From Gemmatimonadota bacterium (GTDB lineage: Bacteria; Gemmatimonadota; Gemmatimonadetes; Gemmatimonadales; Gemmatimonadaceae): DNA of 64,000 bases. The notes under the pieces were generated by a model. The model was not told where the DNA came from and did not search any database. It saw only the letters and a program-made list of their open reading frames with translations. The position numbers and the translations under genes are program-made. Location: contig PMEM01000060.1 in assembly GCA_003155795.1 (NCBI GenBank), positions 1 through 64,000 of the forward strand, written 5' to 3'. Shown here piece by piece: positions 24,287 to 34,037 of the stretch; the stretch's first letter is position 1; every line of letters begins with the position of its first letter.

Positions 24287-26212
24287 TTACTTGCTGGTGG
24301 AGCTCCAGCTGTTGTTGCTCGTGTTCGCATCCATCCAGATGCCGCCGTCGAGCGTGATGGAGCTCACCTCCTTCCGGGTCGGAATGACAACCGTAGCCTG
24401 CTTCTGATTGGCTTCCCAGATTGCAGGCGTCTGGTGGAAGGACGTCGTATCACCATCGGTGTATTTCACGTGTACGTCCACGGGAGCATCCATCCCGCCG
24501 ATATTATCGATCGTGAGCGAATAGCCGGTACCGCTCTTCCTCACGTTCGAGAGCGCCAGGTCAATGTAATTGTTGCTGAAGAACCAGTTATTCCAGAACC
24601 AGTTCAGGTTCTTGCCTGAGACATTGCTGAACGTATTGAAGAAATCCCACGGCGACGGATGCTTGCCGTGCCACCGATCCATGTATGCGTGAAGTGCCGT
24701 TCTGAAACCAGCATCGCCAAGCAGATCTTTCACCGCCAGATATCCAAGCGCCGGCTTACCGTACGCATTGCTGCCGTACGCGGCTCCCTTGAGAACGTCT
24801 CCGGGCGTCACGATCGGAAGATCCTCGAGCGGTGATGGGTCGTGTATCCAGCCGTTCACGCGGAACTGCTTGAAGAAATTGGTTGCGTACGCCTTGCCCA
24901 TATCCGCGGTACCAATGAGGTACTCGAATGTTGTTGCCCAGCCCTCATCCATGAAGCCGTAACGGGTTTCGTTGGTGCCCATGTAGAACGGGAAATACGT
25001 GTGTGCGAGTTCATGCTCCACGACGAAGCGGGAAAAGACGGTGTCGGGAGTACTGCCGTCATTCACCATCATGGGATATTCCATGTCAGCGGAACCCTGC
25101 ACGATTGTCGTCTTTTCGTACGGATACGGAACGCCGGGCCAGTTATGCGAGAGCCAGCCAAGTGCGTGCTGACCGAAACCGACCATGTGATGATAGTCTG
25201 CGGCAGTATCGTTGAATGCCGATTGCACGCTGGCGCGTCGGTGAGTTGCATCATCTACAACAACGCTCGCGGCATCCCAGTCGTAGTGATTGCTCACAGC
25301 GAATGCCATGTCGGGGATGTCGCTTGCCGTGAAGTTCCACGTATTCGTTGCGTTCTGCGTGGTCACCTGATGCGACGCCATCTGATCCTTCGTTGCGACG
25401 TGAATTACCGAGTCAGATGTCATGGACGTCTGGAATCGCTGGAGCACGTCTGGCTGGAGAACGGTTGCCGCATCCGTCAACGTTCCCGTGCCCCATACGA
25501 CATAATCCTTGGGGACGGTAAAAGAGACGCTGTAGTTGTTGAAGTCGCTGTAGAACTCCTGCTGATCGGTAAAGTCCATTGTATCCCAGCCATTGTAGTC
25601 GTCGTAGACAGCAACGCGGGGATAGAAATAGGCCAGGTAGTATGTGGTCGAGTCGAGCATTCCTTCACGTCCGGCCTCGAGCGAAATTTCGTAATGCCAG
25701 TCGAAGGACAGTTGCACGGAATCGTGAGGCATCAACGGAGCAGGGAGCCGTACGCGTTTCCATGTGAACGTTCGCGCGTCGTTGCCCCACGGTTCTGCCT
25801 TTCCATTCACACTGAATGCGTCAACACTCACACCGGGATTAAGATAGTTCGCCGATGCACCACCAGCGCGCGGTGCACCGGGCTTGTGTATGTTGCCGAA
25901 CAGCTTGATAACCAGCATGCGCAACGTGTCGGGGCTGTTGTTCGCGTAGCTGATCTTCTCGGTTCCCTTGATCAAGCGATCTGGTGGGTTGAGCGTGACA
26001 GCAATCGAATAGGAGCCGTGATTTTCCCAGTAGTTGGGTCCGGGCTTGCCGTCCAGCGATCTTGTCCCGTTCCTGACCGCCTGTTTCATATTCCGCGGCA
26101 TGTACAGTGTCTGCGCGGCTGGCGTTGGCAACAGCGGAACGGTAAGCAGCGCTACCAGCCAGGACTTTCCAATCAGGGGCCGGCCAAGATTGAACATTAT
26201 GTTCGTAAACAT
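24287..26212 (-). CDS. Exported M1-family metallopeptidase
   Basis: A 641-residue protein with a signal sequence after a short N-terminus (KSWLVALLTVPLLPTPAAQ). The zinc motif is VEHELAHTYFPF with the third ligand in FMDEGWATTFEYL. This is the larger, less typical M1 group common in Gemmatimonadota and Bacteroidota, with an N-terminal beta domain (YSIAVTLNPPDRLIKGTEKI). GSADMEYPMMVND is the counterpart of the GAMEN loop. It converges on the M42 gene with only nine bases between stops. Ribosome site GAGAGAAG lies upstream of the ATG. Confidence 0.85.
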   Translation of the reverse strand: MFTNIMFNLGRPLIGKSWLVALLTVPLLPTPAAQTLYMPRNMKQAVRNGTRSLDGKPGPNYWENHGSYSIAVTLNPPDRLIKGTEKISYANNSPDTLRMLVIKLFGNIHKPGAPRAGGASANYLNPGVSVDAFSVNGKAEPWGNDARTFTWKRVRLPAPLMPHDSVQLSFDWHYEISLEAGREGMLDSTTYYLAYFYPRVAVYDDYNGWDTMDFTDQQEFYSDFNNYSVSFTVPKDYVVWGTGTLTDAATVLQPDVLQRFQTSMTSDSVIHVATKDQMASHQVTTQNATNTWNFTASDIPDMAFAVSNHYDWDAASVVVDDATHRRASVQSAFNDTAADYHHMVGFGQHALGWLSHNWPGVPYPYEKTTIVQGSADMEYPMMVNDGSTPDTVFSRFVVEHELAHTYFPFYMGTNETRYGFMDEGWATTFEYLIGTADMGKAYATNFFKQFRVNGWIHDPSPLEDLPIVTPGDVLKGAAYGSNAYGKPALGYLAVKDLLGDAGFRTALHAYMDRWHGKHPSPWDFFNTFSNVSGKNLNWFWNNWFFSNNYIDLALSNVRKSGTGYSLTIDNIGGMDAPVDVHVKYTDGDTTSFHQTPAIWEANQKQATVVIPTRKEVSSITLDGGIWMDANTSNNSWSSTSK

Positions 26213-26280
26213 TTTGTGACTTCTCTCGATTCGGAATGCTGCGTGTTTGAGTTGTTACCGACAAATAAGATGCCGAACGT

Positions 26281-27465
26281 TCAACCGGGCCGATAGTCAC
26301 CGCATGAAGCTGGCAGCCACGTACTGTCGAAGATCGCCAGCGTGATGTAGGCGTAATCGCCGCGTTCGTAAAGCAGTGCAAACTTTCCGCCGCCGAGGTC
26401 GGCGAGTGACGAGTACGCCGAAGGGCCGGGTTCGACAGTACGGCGTACGGGCCAGCTCCTGCCGTTGTCACACGACAATTTGACAGTAAGATCTCTTCGA
26501 TCGCTCGCCGATTCCGTATTGCTGAAGAGCAGCGATAGTTTCTTGTCTCTGCCAGGGCCGCTCTGAGCGTATCGAATGATCGAGCCATTGTTACCAGGAT
26601 CGATGAGGTTGGTGTCGTCGTGGAGACCGTACCAGGTGTCGCCCCCATCGCTGGAATAAGCGACCTTTCGGTACGGTTTCGCGCGGATATTCAGCATCAA
26701 CTTCCCGTCGGGTAGTTCCACGGATTTGTTTTCATCGGCACCCGGGCCGATCAGGTGGCCCATGTGCCAGGTCGTTCCGTCGTCGTCGCTGAACGCGCTG
26801 GCCGCCCAGTTCTTGCCGTTGTATCGCACGGTGTACTGCTGAACCAGGCGGCCTGCGTACGGGCCACCGACGATCTGGATGCCTGCTCCGGAAGCCGCGA
26901 AGAGCCCGCCCCATTCAGGCATCTTGAGCATCGGTGTGATGCGTCGGCTCCTCCAGCTGATGCCATCGTCGTCCGAGTAGCTGTAGTCGGTCTGAAGAAT
27001 ATCGGGGTCGTTTACATCGGTTCCTGTGTGTGAACCAGTGAATCCCTGTCTCATACCGGCGGCGTAGAACAGAAAGATCCGCCCGGTTCTGCGGTCCACG
27101 ACAAAACTCGGATCGCCGTATCCATGATCAGCGTCGCCAGCGCGGACGATGATCTGACCACCGAAAGTCTTTCCACCATCGCCGCTGCGTCGCAGCACGA
27201 TTCGAATGCTGCTCGGCAGGTCCGCAAGCGTCGGACGAGCGTCGAACGCGACGAGTATCGTACCTCTGGTACTGACGGCGAGCGCCGGTATTCGATAGTA
27301 CGGCGATCCAACGCCGCTCGTAGCGACATCGATCCGAACGAGTTCGCCGCGCGGAAGGAACTCGGCCGACGGCGCCGTGCTCCGGGCCGCATGGGCACAA
27401 CCCAAGCCGGCGCCCGCGATTATGATCGCCGCTCGAACAGCACGAACTCGGCTCACGGAGAGCAT
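26281..27465 (-). CDS. Sialidase-family lipoprotein (GH33-like)
   Basis: A 394-residue protein starting at ATG 27,465, chosen because it puts a lipoprotein signal (IIIAGAGLGC) at the N-terminus. The N-terminal arginine motif YYRIPAL is intact, followed by Asp boxes SGDGGKTF, SDDDGISW, SDDDGTTW and SSDGGDTW. Candidate catalytic residues are the Asp in FDARPTLADLP, the Glu in GADENKSVELPDG, and Tyr in SAYSSLADLG. This looks like a functional exo-sialidase or related ketosidase, unlike the other propellers in the window. Substrate specificity is not visible. Confidence 0.83.
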   Translation of the reverse strand: MLSVSRVRAVRAAIIIAGAGLGCAHAARSTAPSAEFLPRGELVRIDVATSGVGSPYYRIPALAVSTRGTILVAFDARPTLADLPSSIRIVLRRSGDGGKTFGGQIIVRAGDADHGYGDPSFVVDRRTGRIFLFYAAGMRQGFTGSHTGTDVNDPDILQTDYSYSDDDGISWRSRRITPMLKMPEWGGLFAASGAGIQIVGGPYAGRLVQQYTVRYNGKNWAASAFSDDDGTTWHMGHLIGPGADENKSVELPDGKLMLNIRAKPYRKVAYSSDGGDTWYGLHDDTNLIDPGNNGSIIRYAQSGPGRDKKLSLLFSNTESASDRRDLTVKLSCDNGRSWPVRRTVEPGPSAYSSLADLGGGKFALLYERGDYAYITLAIFDSTWLPASCGDYRPG

Positions 27466-27640
27466 ACGCGACCAATCATGCACTACATATATTAGCGCCG
27501 GACAGCGGAGGTCGCGCAGCGACGGCCATTCATGGCGAACGACGCAATTGAATGCATCAGGACCGGGGCTTGCATCGATTCCGGGGTGTAAGGAGTGCAA
27601 CGGGTTCAGTTGCAGCGGTCACGTCATTACGGAGCATAAG

Positions 27641-28306
27641 ATGGATCAGGATATCTGGACAGAAGTTGATGACTATTTCGCCGGCCTCCTCGCGCCGTCT
27701 GATCCGGTACTGGATGCCGCTCAGGCTTCGACAGCTGCGGCGGGAATGCCTGCAATCAGTGTGTCACCGATGCAGGGCAGGATGTTGCAAATCCTCGCGA
27801 TGAGCCTGCGCGCGCGATCGATTCTCGAAATCGGGACACTCGGTGGGTACAGCACGATCTGGCTCGCGCGCGGCATGACATCCGGCGGACGACTTGTCAC
27901 GCTTGAGAAGGAACGCAAACACGCCGATGTTGCGCGAGCGAACATCACGCGCGCGGGATTTGCGAATGTCGTGGACCTTCGTGTCGGCAGCGCACTGGAC
28001 TCGCTTCCCAAAATCGAGTCTGAAGGGCGCGGACCTTTCGACCTGATCTTCATCGATGCGGACAAGCAGAACATTCCATCGTATTTCGAGTGGGCGCTCA
28101 AGCTTTCGCATTCCGGAACGATGATCATCGTGGACAACGTCGTTCGTGACGGTGACGTTGCGGATACTACGAGTGACGACCCGTCCACGCGTGGCGTTCG
28201 CAGCTTCTTCGACATGCTGTCCGTGACCAGCAGAGTGACCGCGACCGCGATTCAGACCGTGGGGCTCAAGGGATACGACGGATTCTCGATGGTGGTGGTG
28301 AACTAG
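27641..28306 (+). CDS. O-methyltransferase family 3 (SAM-dependent)
   Basis: A 221-residue protein starting at ATG 27,641, with GGAG six bases upstream; the long open frame before it lacks family features. Family features: SPMQGRMLQIL, SAM motif ILEIGTLGGYSTIWLARG, acidic LEKERKHADVA, and the metal-binding FDLIFIDADKQN with DNVVRDGDV. This is the catechol/caffeoyl-CoA O-methyltransferase group that acts on small phenolic compounds in a metal-dependent way. The natural substrate is unknown. It stands alone between a divergent sialidase and the DUF5916 gene. Confidence 0.92.
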   Translation: MDQDIWTEVDDYFAGLLAPSDPVLDAAQASTAAAGMPAISVSPMQGRMLQILAMSLRARSILEIGTLGGYSTIWLARGMTSGGRLVTLEKERKHADVARANITRAGFANVVDLRVGSALDSLPKIESEGRGPFDLIFIDADKQNIPSYFEWALKLSHSGTMIIVDNVVRDGDVADTTSDDPSTRGVRSFFDMLSVTSRVTATAIQTVGLKGYDGFSMVVVN

Positions 28307-28447
28307 TCAGACGTTTCTGGCTCACAACTTGACGGAAAAGCTTGGTCGAGCAAACCATATTGACGGCAGCGGCATCTTACTCGTGGACGAACGGTCTCAA
28401 CAGGCGGAACCGCAAACGAACCACACGTACACCTGCCATTTTCCACA

Positions 28448-31045
28448 TTGCCTTCATATATCCGGTTGGCGCAGCGCCACGCGCTGGCCATATGTTCGAT
28501 TGTCGTCTTCTCGCTTCCTTCGGCAAACGCTTCCGCACAGGTAAATCAGAAAGTCGCACCAGATAGCGGTGACGCTGCGCTTTCAACATCCGTCGTTGCT
28601 ACTCATGCGGACCATGCGCCGGTAATTGACGGGCTGGGTAACGATCCCGTCTGGCATGTCGCGCCTGCGGTCGCCGCTTTTCGCGAGTTCGACCCGGTGG
28701 AGAACGGTGATCCTCGATTCCGTACCGAATTCAAGGTTGCATACGACAGCCACAACATCTACGTATTCATTCGCGCCTTCGACCCTCAGCCGTCGCAGAT
28801 CCGCACGACGCTCGCGCGACGCGACGATCGACCTCCCACGGATCAGTTGAAGGTCATGATCGACTCCTACCATGACAAGCGAAGCGGATATGAGTTTGCG
28901 GTCAGCCCTGGCGGCGTGAAGCGCGACTATGCGATGTACAACGACACCGGCGAAGACGGCACATGGGATGGTGTCTGGGACGTTGCTACGTCGATCGATT
29001 CGCTCGGATGGACTGCGGAATTCGCCATTCCGATGTCACAGCTCGGCTTCACCAATACGACAGTGCACACGATCGGCTTCGGAATCTGGCGGGACATCGA
29101 TCGTTTCAAGGAGCGTGTCAGCTGGCCGACGTTTCGTATAAGCAAGGGCACAACAGTGTCGCAGCTGGGAACGGTAACTGGAATCGGCGACGTGGGATCG
29201 ATGCATCCGGTCGAGCTGGTGCCGTACGTGGTGACCAAGAACGTCTCTACTGCTGGGAACGATTCATACGGACGCGCGCAGCGGTTCTCGGCGGGTGCGG
29301 ATCTCAAGGTCGGTGTGACGCCGAGTCTGCGGTTGACCGCGGCTGTGAATCCCGACTTCGGACAGGTCGAGGCAGATCCGTCGGTGGTCAATCTCAGCGC
29401 GTTCGAGACGTTTTTCAATGAGCAACGGCCGTTCTTTGTCGAGGGACAGGGACGCTACGCGTTCAACCTCAACTGCAGCGCAGTCAACTGCAACGGCGAG
29501 GGATTGTTCTACTCGCGGCGCATCGGCCGCGCACCGCAGCTGCTCGGCTCTTATGGCGACGCGAGCTCGCCGACTGCTACGACCATCCTCGGCGCCGCGA
29601 AGCTGAGCGGGCGCGTGGGCAAGGCTTTCTCCGTTGGAGTGCTCGACGCGGTAACCGAACAGGCGACCGGTTCACTCGGAAGGACGATCGAGCCTGCGAC
29701 CAACTATGGAGTTGCGCGAATCCAGCGGGATTTTCGCGGTGGTGCGAGCAACATCGGGATCATCGCAACGAGCGTTGACAGGGCCACGGATTCCTGGACG
29801 AAGGATGCGCTCAGGCGCACCGCGACCGTGGGCGGACTCGATTTCTCGCACAAGTTCCTGGATAACAACTACCAGATATCGGGGAGCTACACCGCAAGCG
29901 ATGTAACCGGCACCAGGACTGCGATTACAAATACCCAGATGAACGCTGTTCACTATTACCAGCGTCCCGACGGGAATCTGAATGTGGATTCCAGCCTGAC
30001 ATCGCTGAGTGGAAATGCAGAGCAATTCTCGATTGGCAAGTACGGCGGCGGCATCACTCGCTTTGAGTCGAACTACTCGCGACAGTCGGCTGGGTATGAA
30101 GTCAACGACATCGGATATCTTCAACGCGCCGACCAGCAACAGTGGAACAACTGGGGCGCACTGAATTTCTTCAGCCCCACGCGACTCTATAACAGCTTGA
30201 GATTGAACGGCAATTTCTGGAGCTACTGGACCACCGATGGTCTGTCGCTCGAACGCGCTGTGAATACGAACGCGCACATGATGTTTCACAACAACTGGGG
30301 AATCAATACAGGTGTGACGGTTGGCCAGCTGGGAGCGACCTACTGCGACCGTTGCGCACGTGGCGGACCTGCGGTGCGTCAGTCGAGCTACGTTGCGCCG
30401 TGGCTTCAGATCCAGGGCGACGACAGACGACGAATTGCACCATCACTGGCAGCGAATTTCATGCGGGCAGACGGTGGCCGCAGTTCCAGAGTCAGCATCG
30501 AACCGATTGTGGTAGTGCGCGCATCGAGCCAGCTACTATTTTCGCTTGATGTTACCGCATCGCATAACATCAATGACACACAATGGATCGGCAATTTTCG
30601 CGATACCGTAACGAGCGCAACGCACTACGCATTCGCACGGTTGAATCAGCAGACGATAGCTACGGCGCTGCGCGCAACATATATAGCGACACCGCAGCTG
30701 TCGGTTCAGCTGTACGCTCAGCCGTTCGTGTCTAATGGTTCGTATGCGGACGCGCGGGAGCTCAGCGCAACTCCTCGCGCGACTGCCTACGCTGATCGCT
30801 ATCTCGCCTACAGTGCGCCAGCAAGCGCCCTCTCCGGTTTCAGCGACCGCGAGTTCAAGTCCAACACAGTAGTGCGTTGGGAGTACCGTCCTGGCTCGAC
30901 ACTGTACCTGGTGTGGACGCAGGGACGTCAACTTTACAACGACAGTCCCGACACGCGAAACTGGTCACAATCGTATCCGGATCTGCTTTCGATCCGACCG
31001 GACAACACGTTCCTGGTGAAGTTCAGCTACTGGCTTAACAGGTAA
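28448..31045 (+). CDS. DUF5916 outer-membrane protein with CBM9-like N-terminal domain
   Basis: An 865-residue protein with TTG start and a signal peptide (HALAICSIVVFSLPSANASAQ in parts). The N-terminal domain resembles carbohydrate-binding module 9 (APVIDGLGNDPVWHVAP, FKVAYDSHNIYVFIRAFDP, WTAEFAIPMSQLGF). The rest alternates short beta strands, with NPDFGQVEADPSVVNLSAFE and FFNEQRPFFVEGQG being a DUF5916 hallmark, and looks like an outer-membrane barrel. It ends with FLVKFSYWLNR, a typical barrel C-terminal strand. The family is common in Gemmatimonadota and Bacteroidota and has no known function. Confidence 0.85.
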   Translation: MPSYIRLAQRHALAICSIVVFSLPSANASAQVNQKVAPDSGDAALSTSVVATHADHAPVIDGLGNDPVWHVAPAVAAFREFDPVENGDPRFRTEFKVAYDSHNIYVFIRAFDPQPSQIRTTLARRDDRPPTDQLKVMIDSYHDKRSGYEFAVSPGGVKRDYAMYNDTGEDGTWDGVWDVATSIDSLGWTAEFAIPMSQLGFTNTTVHTIGFGIWRDIDRFKERVSWPTFRISKGTTVSQLGTVTGIGDVGSMHPVELVPYVVTKNVSTAGNDSYGRAQRFSAGADLKVGVTPSLRLTAAVNPDFGQVEADPSVVNLSAFETFFNEQRPFFVEGQGRYAFNLNCSAVNCNGEGLFYSRRIGRAPQLLGSYGDASSPTATTILGAAKLSGRVGKAFSVGVLDAVTEQATGSLGRTIEPATNYGVARIQRDFRGGASNIGIIATSVDRATDSWTKDALRRTATVGGLDFSHKFLDNNYQISGSYTASDVTGTRTAITNTQMNAVHYYQRPDGNLNVDSSLTSLSGNAEQFSIGKYGGGITRFESNYSRQSAGYEVNDIGYLQRADQQQWNNWGALNFFSPTRLYNSLRLNGNFWSYWTTDGLSLERAVNTNAHMMFHNNWGINTGVTVGQLGATYCDRCARGGPAVRQSSYVAPWLQIQGDDRRRIAPSLAANFMRADGGRSSRVSIEPIVVVRASSQLLFSLDVTASHNINDTQWIGNFRDTVTSATHYAFARLNQQTIATALRATYIATPQLSVQLYAQPFVSNGSYADARELSATPRATAYADRYLAYSAPASALSGFSDREFKSNTVVRWEYRPGSTLYLVWTQGRQLYNDSPDTRNWSQSYPDLLSIRPDNTFLVKFSYWLNR

Positions 31046-31336
31046 AACCAGGCTGGCTATACCAGCGGGAAGCTCCAGGTACCGGGTATTGGGAGGCTCC
31101 ATGAGGCTGGCCTTACGACCTTACGTTAGTCCGGCATACGTCATAAACTGTACCAATGCAAGCCGCCAAGTCCAGGATCGCTACGGGGCTTCGCCGTATC
31201 CCACCCGGTTGAAATGGAGGCTGGATCCGGCGCGGTGCGCCGGTGTCTCTACCTTCCGCGCAGGACTTCAGAGACTGATGGTAGCGGACCGACAGTAAGC
31301 GCAGTATTGTCTCCTCAACGACAACCCCGAAGGAAC

Positions 31337-33502
31337 ATGGAACTCAACGCTCGACTGGTTTCGCGTGTCGCATTAACTGGCGTTGCTCTGGCTCTCTGCG
31401 CGTGTGGACAGTCGAAAGACGCATCGACAACGTCCACCGATACGGCCACTGCATCTGCAACTCCCGCCGATACTACGGATCCGTTCATCTGGCTGGAGCA
31501 AGTGTCGAGTCCGCGCGCAATGGCGTGGGTCGATTCACAGAACGTGAAGACACTCGCAGTGCTCGAACACGATACATCATACGCCGCGCTCTACAGCGAG
31601 GCGGTGAAACTTGCTGAGGATCGTGATCGCATCCCGTCCCCCGACATCATCGGCGGTCAGGTCTACAACTTCTGGCAGGATGCAGACCACGTCCACGGTA
31701 TCTGGCGCAGGACATCACTCGCCAGCTACCAGACATCGTCACCGGCATGGCAGACTGTTCTGGATCTCGATGCGCTGTCAAAAGCGGAGAAGGCAAACTG
31801 GTTCTGGAAGGGTGCTGATTGCGCCGAACCAGCTGAAACGCGCTGCATCGTGAGTCTATCGGACGGTGGAGAAGACGCGGTCACGAGTCGCGAGTTTGAT
31901 CTGACGACTAACAAGTTTGTGAAGGATGGCTTTGTCATTCCACATGGCAAACAGAGCAGCACGTGGGAAGATCCGAATACGTTACTCATCGCGCGCGAGT
32001 GGCAGCCGGGCGATCTGACAACATCGGGATATCCGTTCATCGTCAAGCGGCTCAAGCGCGGTCAGCCGCTATCGGCTGCTGTCGAAGTCTTTCGCGGTGC
32101 AAAGAGCGACGTAAGCGCCGGAGCGGCTGCGCTCACAGACGGCGGTGGCAATCACCTCGTGCTGGTGTCACACTCGCCAAGCTTCTTTGAAAACGAGAGC
32201 TACATCCTCACCGCGACGGGTGCTGATTCGATTGGGATTCCGGGCAAGGCTCGTGTCAGCGGGCTGGTAGATGGCCGAGTACTGATCACCCTTGACACTG
32301 TCTGGACTGACTCGAAAGGCAAGCCGTTCACCGCGGGTTCGCTGGTATCGGTACAACTCGCCGCGATGAAGGCGAATCCTGCGAAGCTCGAGGCAACGCT
32401 TGTATATGCTCCTGGCCCGCGCGAGTCGCTGAACGGTCTCTCAATCACGCGCAACGCGGTCGTTATGACGCGGCTCGACAATGTACGAGGCCGAGCGTAT
32501 GTGTACACACCCGCGTCACCATCAGGGTGGGTGGAATCGAAGCTTGACCTTCCCGACAATCTTTCGATCGGCAGCGGCGGTGGAGACATTCATTCCAATA
32601 CCGCATTTCTGAGTGTCGCCGGATTCCTGACTCCGAGTTCGGTGATGATGGTGGACGCGCAGACGCACTCGCTGAAAACGATCAAATCACTGCCTGCGAA
32701 GTTCGATGCAACGGGCGATACGGTAGAACAGTTCGAGGCGACGTCGAAGGATGGTACGAAGATCCCGTACTTCGTAGTTCACAAGCGCGGGATGAAGCTG
32801 GACGGTAACAACCCTACGATTCTGTATGCGTACGGCGGATTCCAGGTTTCCGAAACGCCGAATTACTCCGCTGCACTCGGCAAGCTGTGGCTCGAGCGGG
32901 GTGGCGTATGGGTGCTGGCGAACATTCGTGGCGGCGGCGAGTTTGGTCCTGCGTGGCACGAAGCGGGGCTCAAGACACATCGTCAGGTGATCTACGATGA
33001 TTTCGCAGCAGTCGGGCGCGATCTGGTAGCCCGCAAAATCACGACGACTCGCAGATTGGGAATCGAAGGCGGATCGAACGGCGGACTGCTCATGGGGGTC
33101 GAGTTCACGCAACATCCTGAGCTGTGGAACGCGGTCGATATACAGGTACCATTGCTCGACATGTTGCGCTATGAACAGATCGAGGCCGGCGCTTCGTGGG
33201 TGGGCGAGTATGGAAGCGTTTCTGTTCCAGCCGAGCGCGCGTTTCTGGCGTCCATCTCGCCTTACAACAACCTTCATGCTGGTGAGAAATATCCGTTGCC
33301 GTTCATCTGGACAACGACCAAGGATGATCGCGTTGGGCCGCAGCACGCGCGCAAATTTGCCGCGAAGCTCGCATCTATGAACATTCCGTATCTATTCTTT
33401 GAGGTCACGGAAGGCGGTCACGGCTCAGGGGCGAGTCTCAAGGAACGAGCACATACAACTGCACTCGAGATGACCTACTTCACTCGACAACTGATGAATT
33501 GA
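31337..33502 (+). CDS. Prolyl oligopeptidase family S9 lipoprotein
   Basis: A 721-residue protein that starts at ATG 31,337 with GAAGGAAC upstream; the ORF upstream of this has no family sequence. The lipoprotein signal ends LALCAC. The N-terminal propeller domain (PFIWLEQVSSPRAMAWVDSQN) matches the S9A family. The catalytic serine is S580 in EGGSNGGLLMG, with Asp in TTKDDRVGP and His in EGGHGSG. It cuts after proline in short peptides and would be tethered to the membrane facing the periplasm. The 290-base gap upstream (31,046-31,336) holds only a five-pair hairpin at 31,052-31,066. Confidence 0.92.
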   Translation: MELNARLVSRVALTGVALALCACGQSKDASTTSTDTATASATPADTTDPFIWLEQVSSPRAMAWVDSQNVKTLAVLEHDTSYAALYSEAVKLAEDRDRIPSPDIIGGQVYNFWQDADHVHGIWRRTSLASYQTSSPAWQTVLDLDALSKAEKANWFWKGADCAEPAETRCIVSLSDGGEDAVTSREFDLTTNKFVKDGFVIPHGKQSSTWEDPNTLLIAREWQPGDLTTSGYPFIVKRLKRGQPLSAAVEVFRGAKSDVSAGAAALTDGGGNHLVLVSHSPSFFENESYILTATGADSIGIPGKARVSGLVDGRVLITLDTVWTDSKGKPFTAGSLVSVQLAAMKANPAKLEATLVYAPGPRESLNGLSITRNAVVMTRLDNVRGRAYVYTPASPSGWVESKLDLPDNLSIGSGGGDIHSNTAFLSVAGFLTPSSVMMVDAQTHSLKTIKSLPAKFDATGDTVEQFEATSKDGTKIPYFVVHKRGMKLDGNNPTILYAYGGFQVSETPNYSAALGKLWLERGGVWVLANIRGGGEFGPAWHEAGLKTHRQVIYDDFAAVGRDLVARKITTTRRLGIEGGSNGGLLMGVEFTQHPELWNAVDIQVPLLDMLRYEQIEAGASWVGEYGSVSVPAERAFLASISPYNNLHAGEKYPLPFIWTTTKDDRVGPQHARKFAAKLASMNIPYLFFEVTEGGHGSGASLKERAHTTALEMTYFTRQLMN

Positions 33503-33527
33503 AACGCTCAATCGGTATTGCTGCAAA

Positions 33528-34037
33528 ATGACTGATGGGGCTACACCGATGACGCAGGTGCGTTTCGCCGTTGAGGGCGACGTACCTGCGTTGCTGGATC
33601 TGATGCGTGGCCTCGCGAGGTTTGAAGGATACGCCGACAAATTCGCCGTGACGGAAGAGGTCCTGATCGAGCAGGGCTTTCGTCGGTCTCCTCCGGACTT
33701 CGAGTGTCTGGTAACCGACGGACCTGATGGCAAACCGGTTGCGATGCTCGTCTTCTACATGATTCCGTTCGCGTTCAGAGCGAAGCCGACGCTTTTCGTG
33801 AAGGAGTTGTACGTCGTTGAAGCACGACGGGGAAACGGCGATGGAGACAGGCTCATGCGAGCTGCGGCCGCCGAGGCTGTGAAACGTGGCTGCGCACTGA
33901 TGAAATGGCAGGTTGCGGGGTGGAACGCTGAAGCTGCGCGCTTCTACAAGCGGCTTGGTGCGGTTGCAGATACCGAGTGGGTAGATTATTCGGTGAGTGG
34001 TGACGCACTCACGAATCTTGGAAGGGAGACGTTGTGA
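33528..34037 (+). CDS. GNAT-family N-acetyltransferase
   Basis: A 169-residue protein of usual GNAT length. Motif A region is present as LFVKELYVVEARRGNGDGDRLMRAAA, with the acetyl-CoA loop in ARRGNGDG. The C-terminal ALMKWQVAGWNAEAARFYKRLGA matches diamine/spermidine-type acetyltransferases. Start may be 33,528 or 33,549; both lack a strong ribosome site. Its TGA stop overlaps the GTG of the next gene. Confidence 0.88.
   Translation: MTDGATPMTQVRFAVEGDVPALLDLMRGLARFEGYADKFAVTEEVLIEQGFRRSPPDFECLVTDGPDGKPVAMLVFYMIPFAFRAKPTLFVKELYVVEARRGNGDGDRLMRAAAAEAVKRGCALMKWQVAGWNAEAARFYKRLGAVADTEWVDYSVSGDALTNLGRETL

Noticed and set aside
24842-26296. 484-codon plus-strand ORF opposite the M1 peptidase
   Set aside because: The minus strand carries a clear M1 protein with signal peptide and HExxH. 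The antisense ORF has odd composition and no motif.
31052-31066. GCTGG CTATA CCAGC hairpin as terminator of the DUF5916 gene
   Set aside because: Only five pairs and no T-run. It is too weak to call a terminator.
31089-31298. 69-codon ORF in the gap before the prolyl oligopeptidase
   Set aside because: No ribosome site, no recognisable family and Cys/Arg-rich random-looking content. The gap is better explained as leader sequence.
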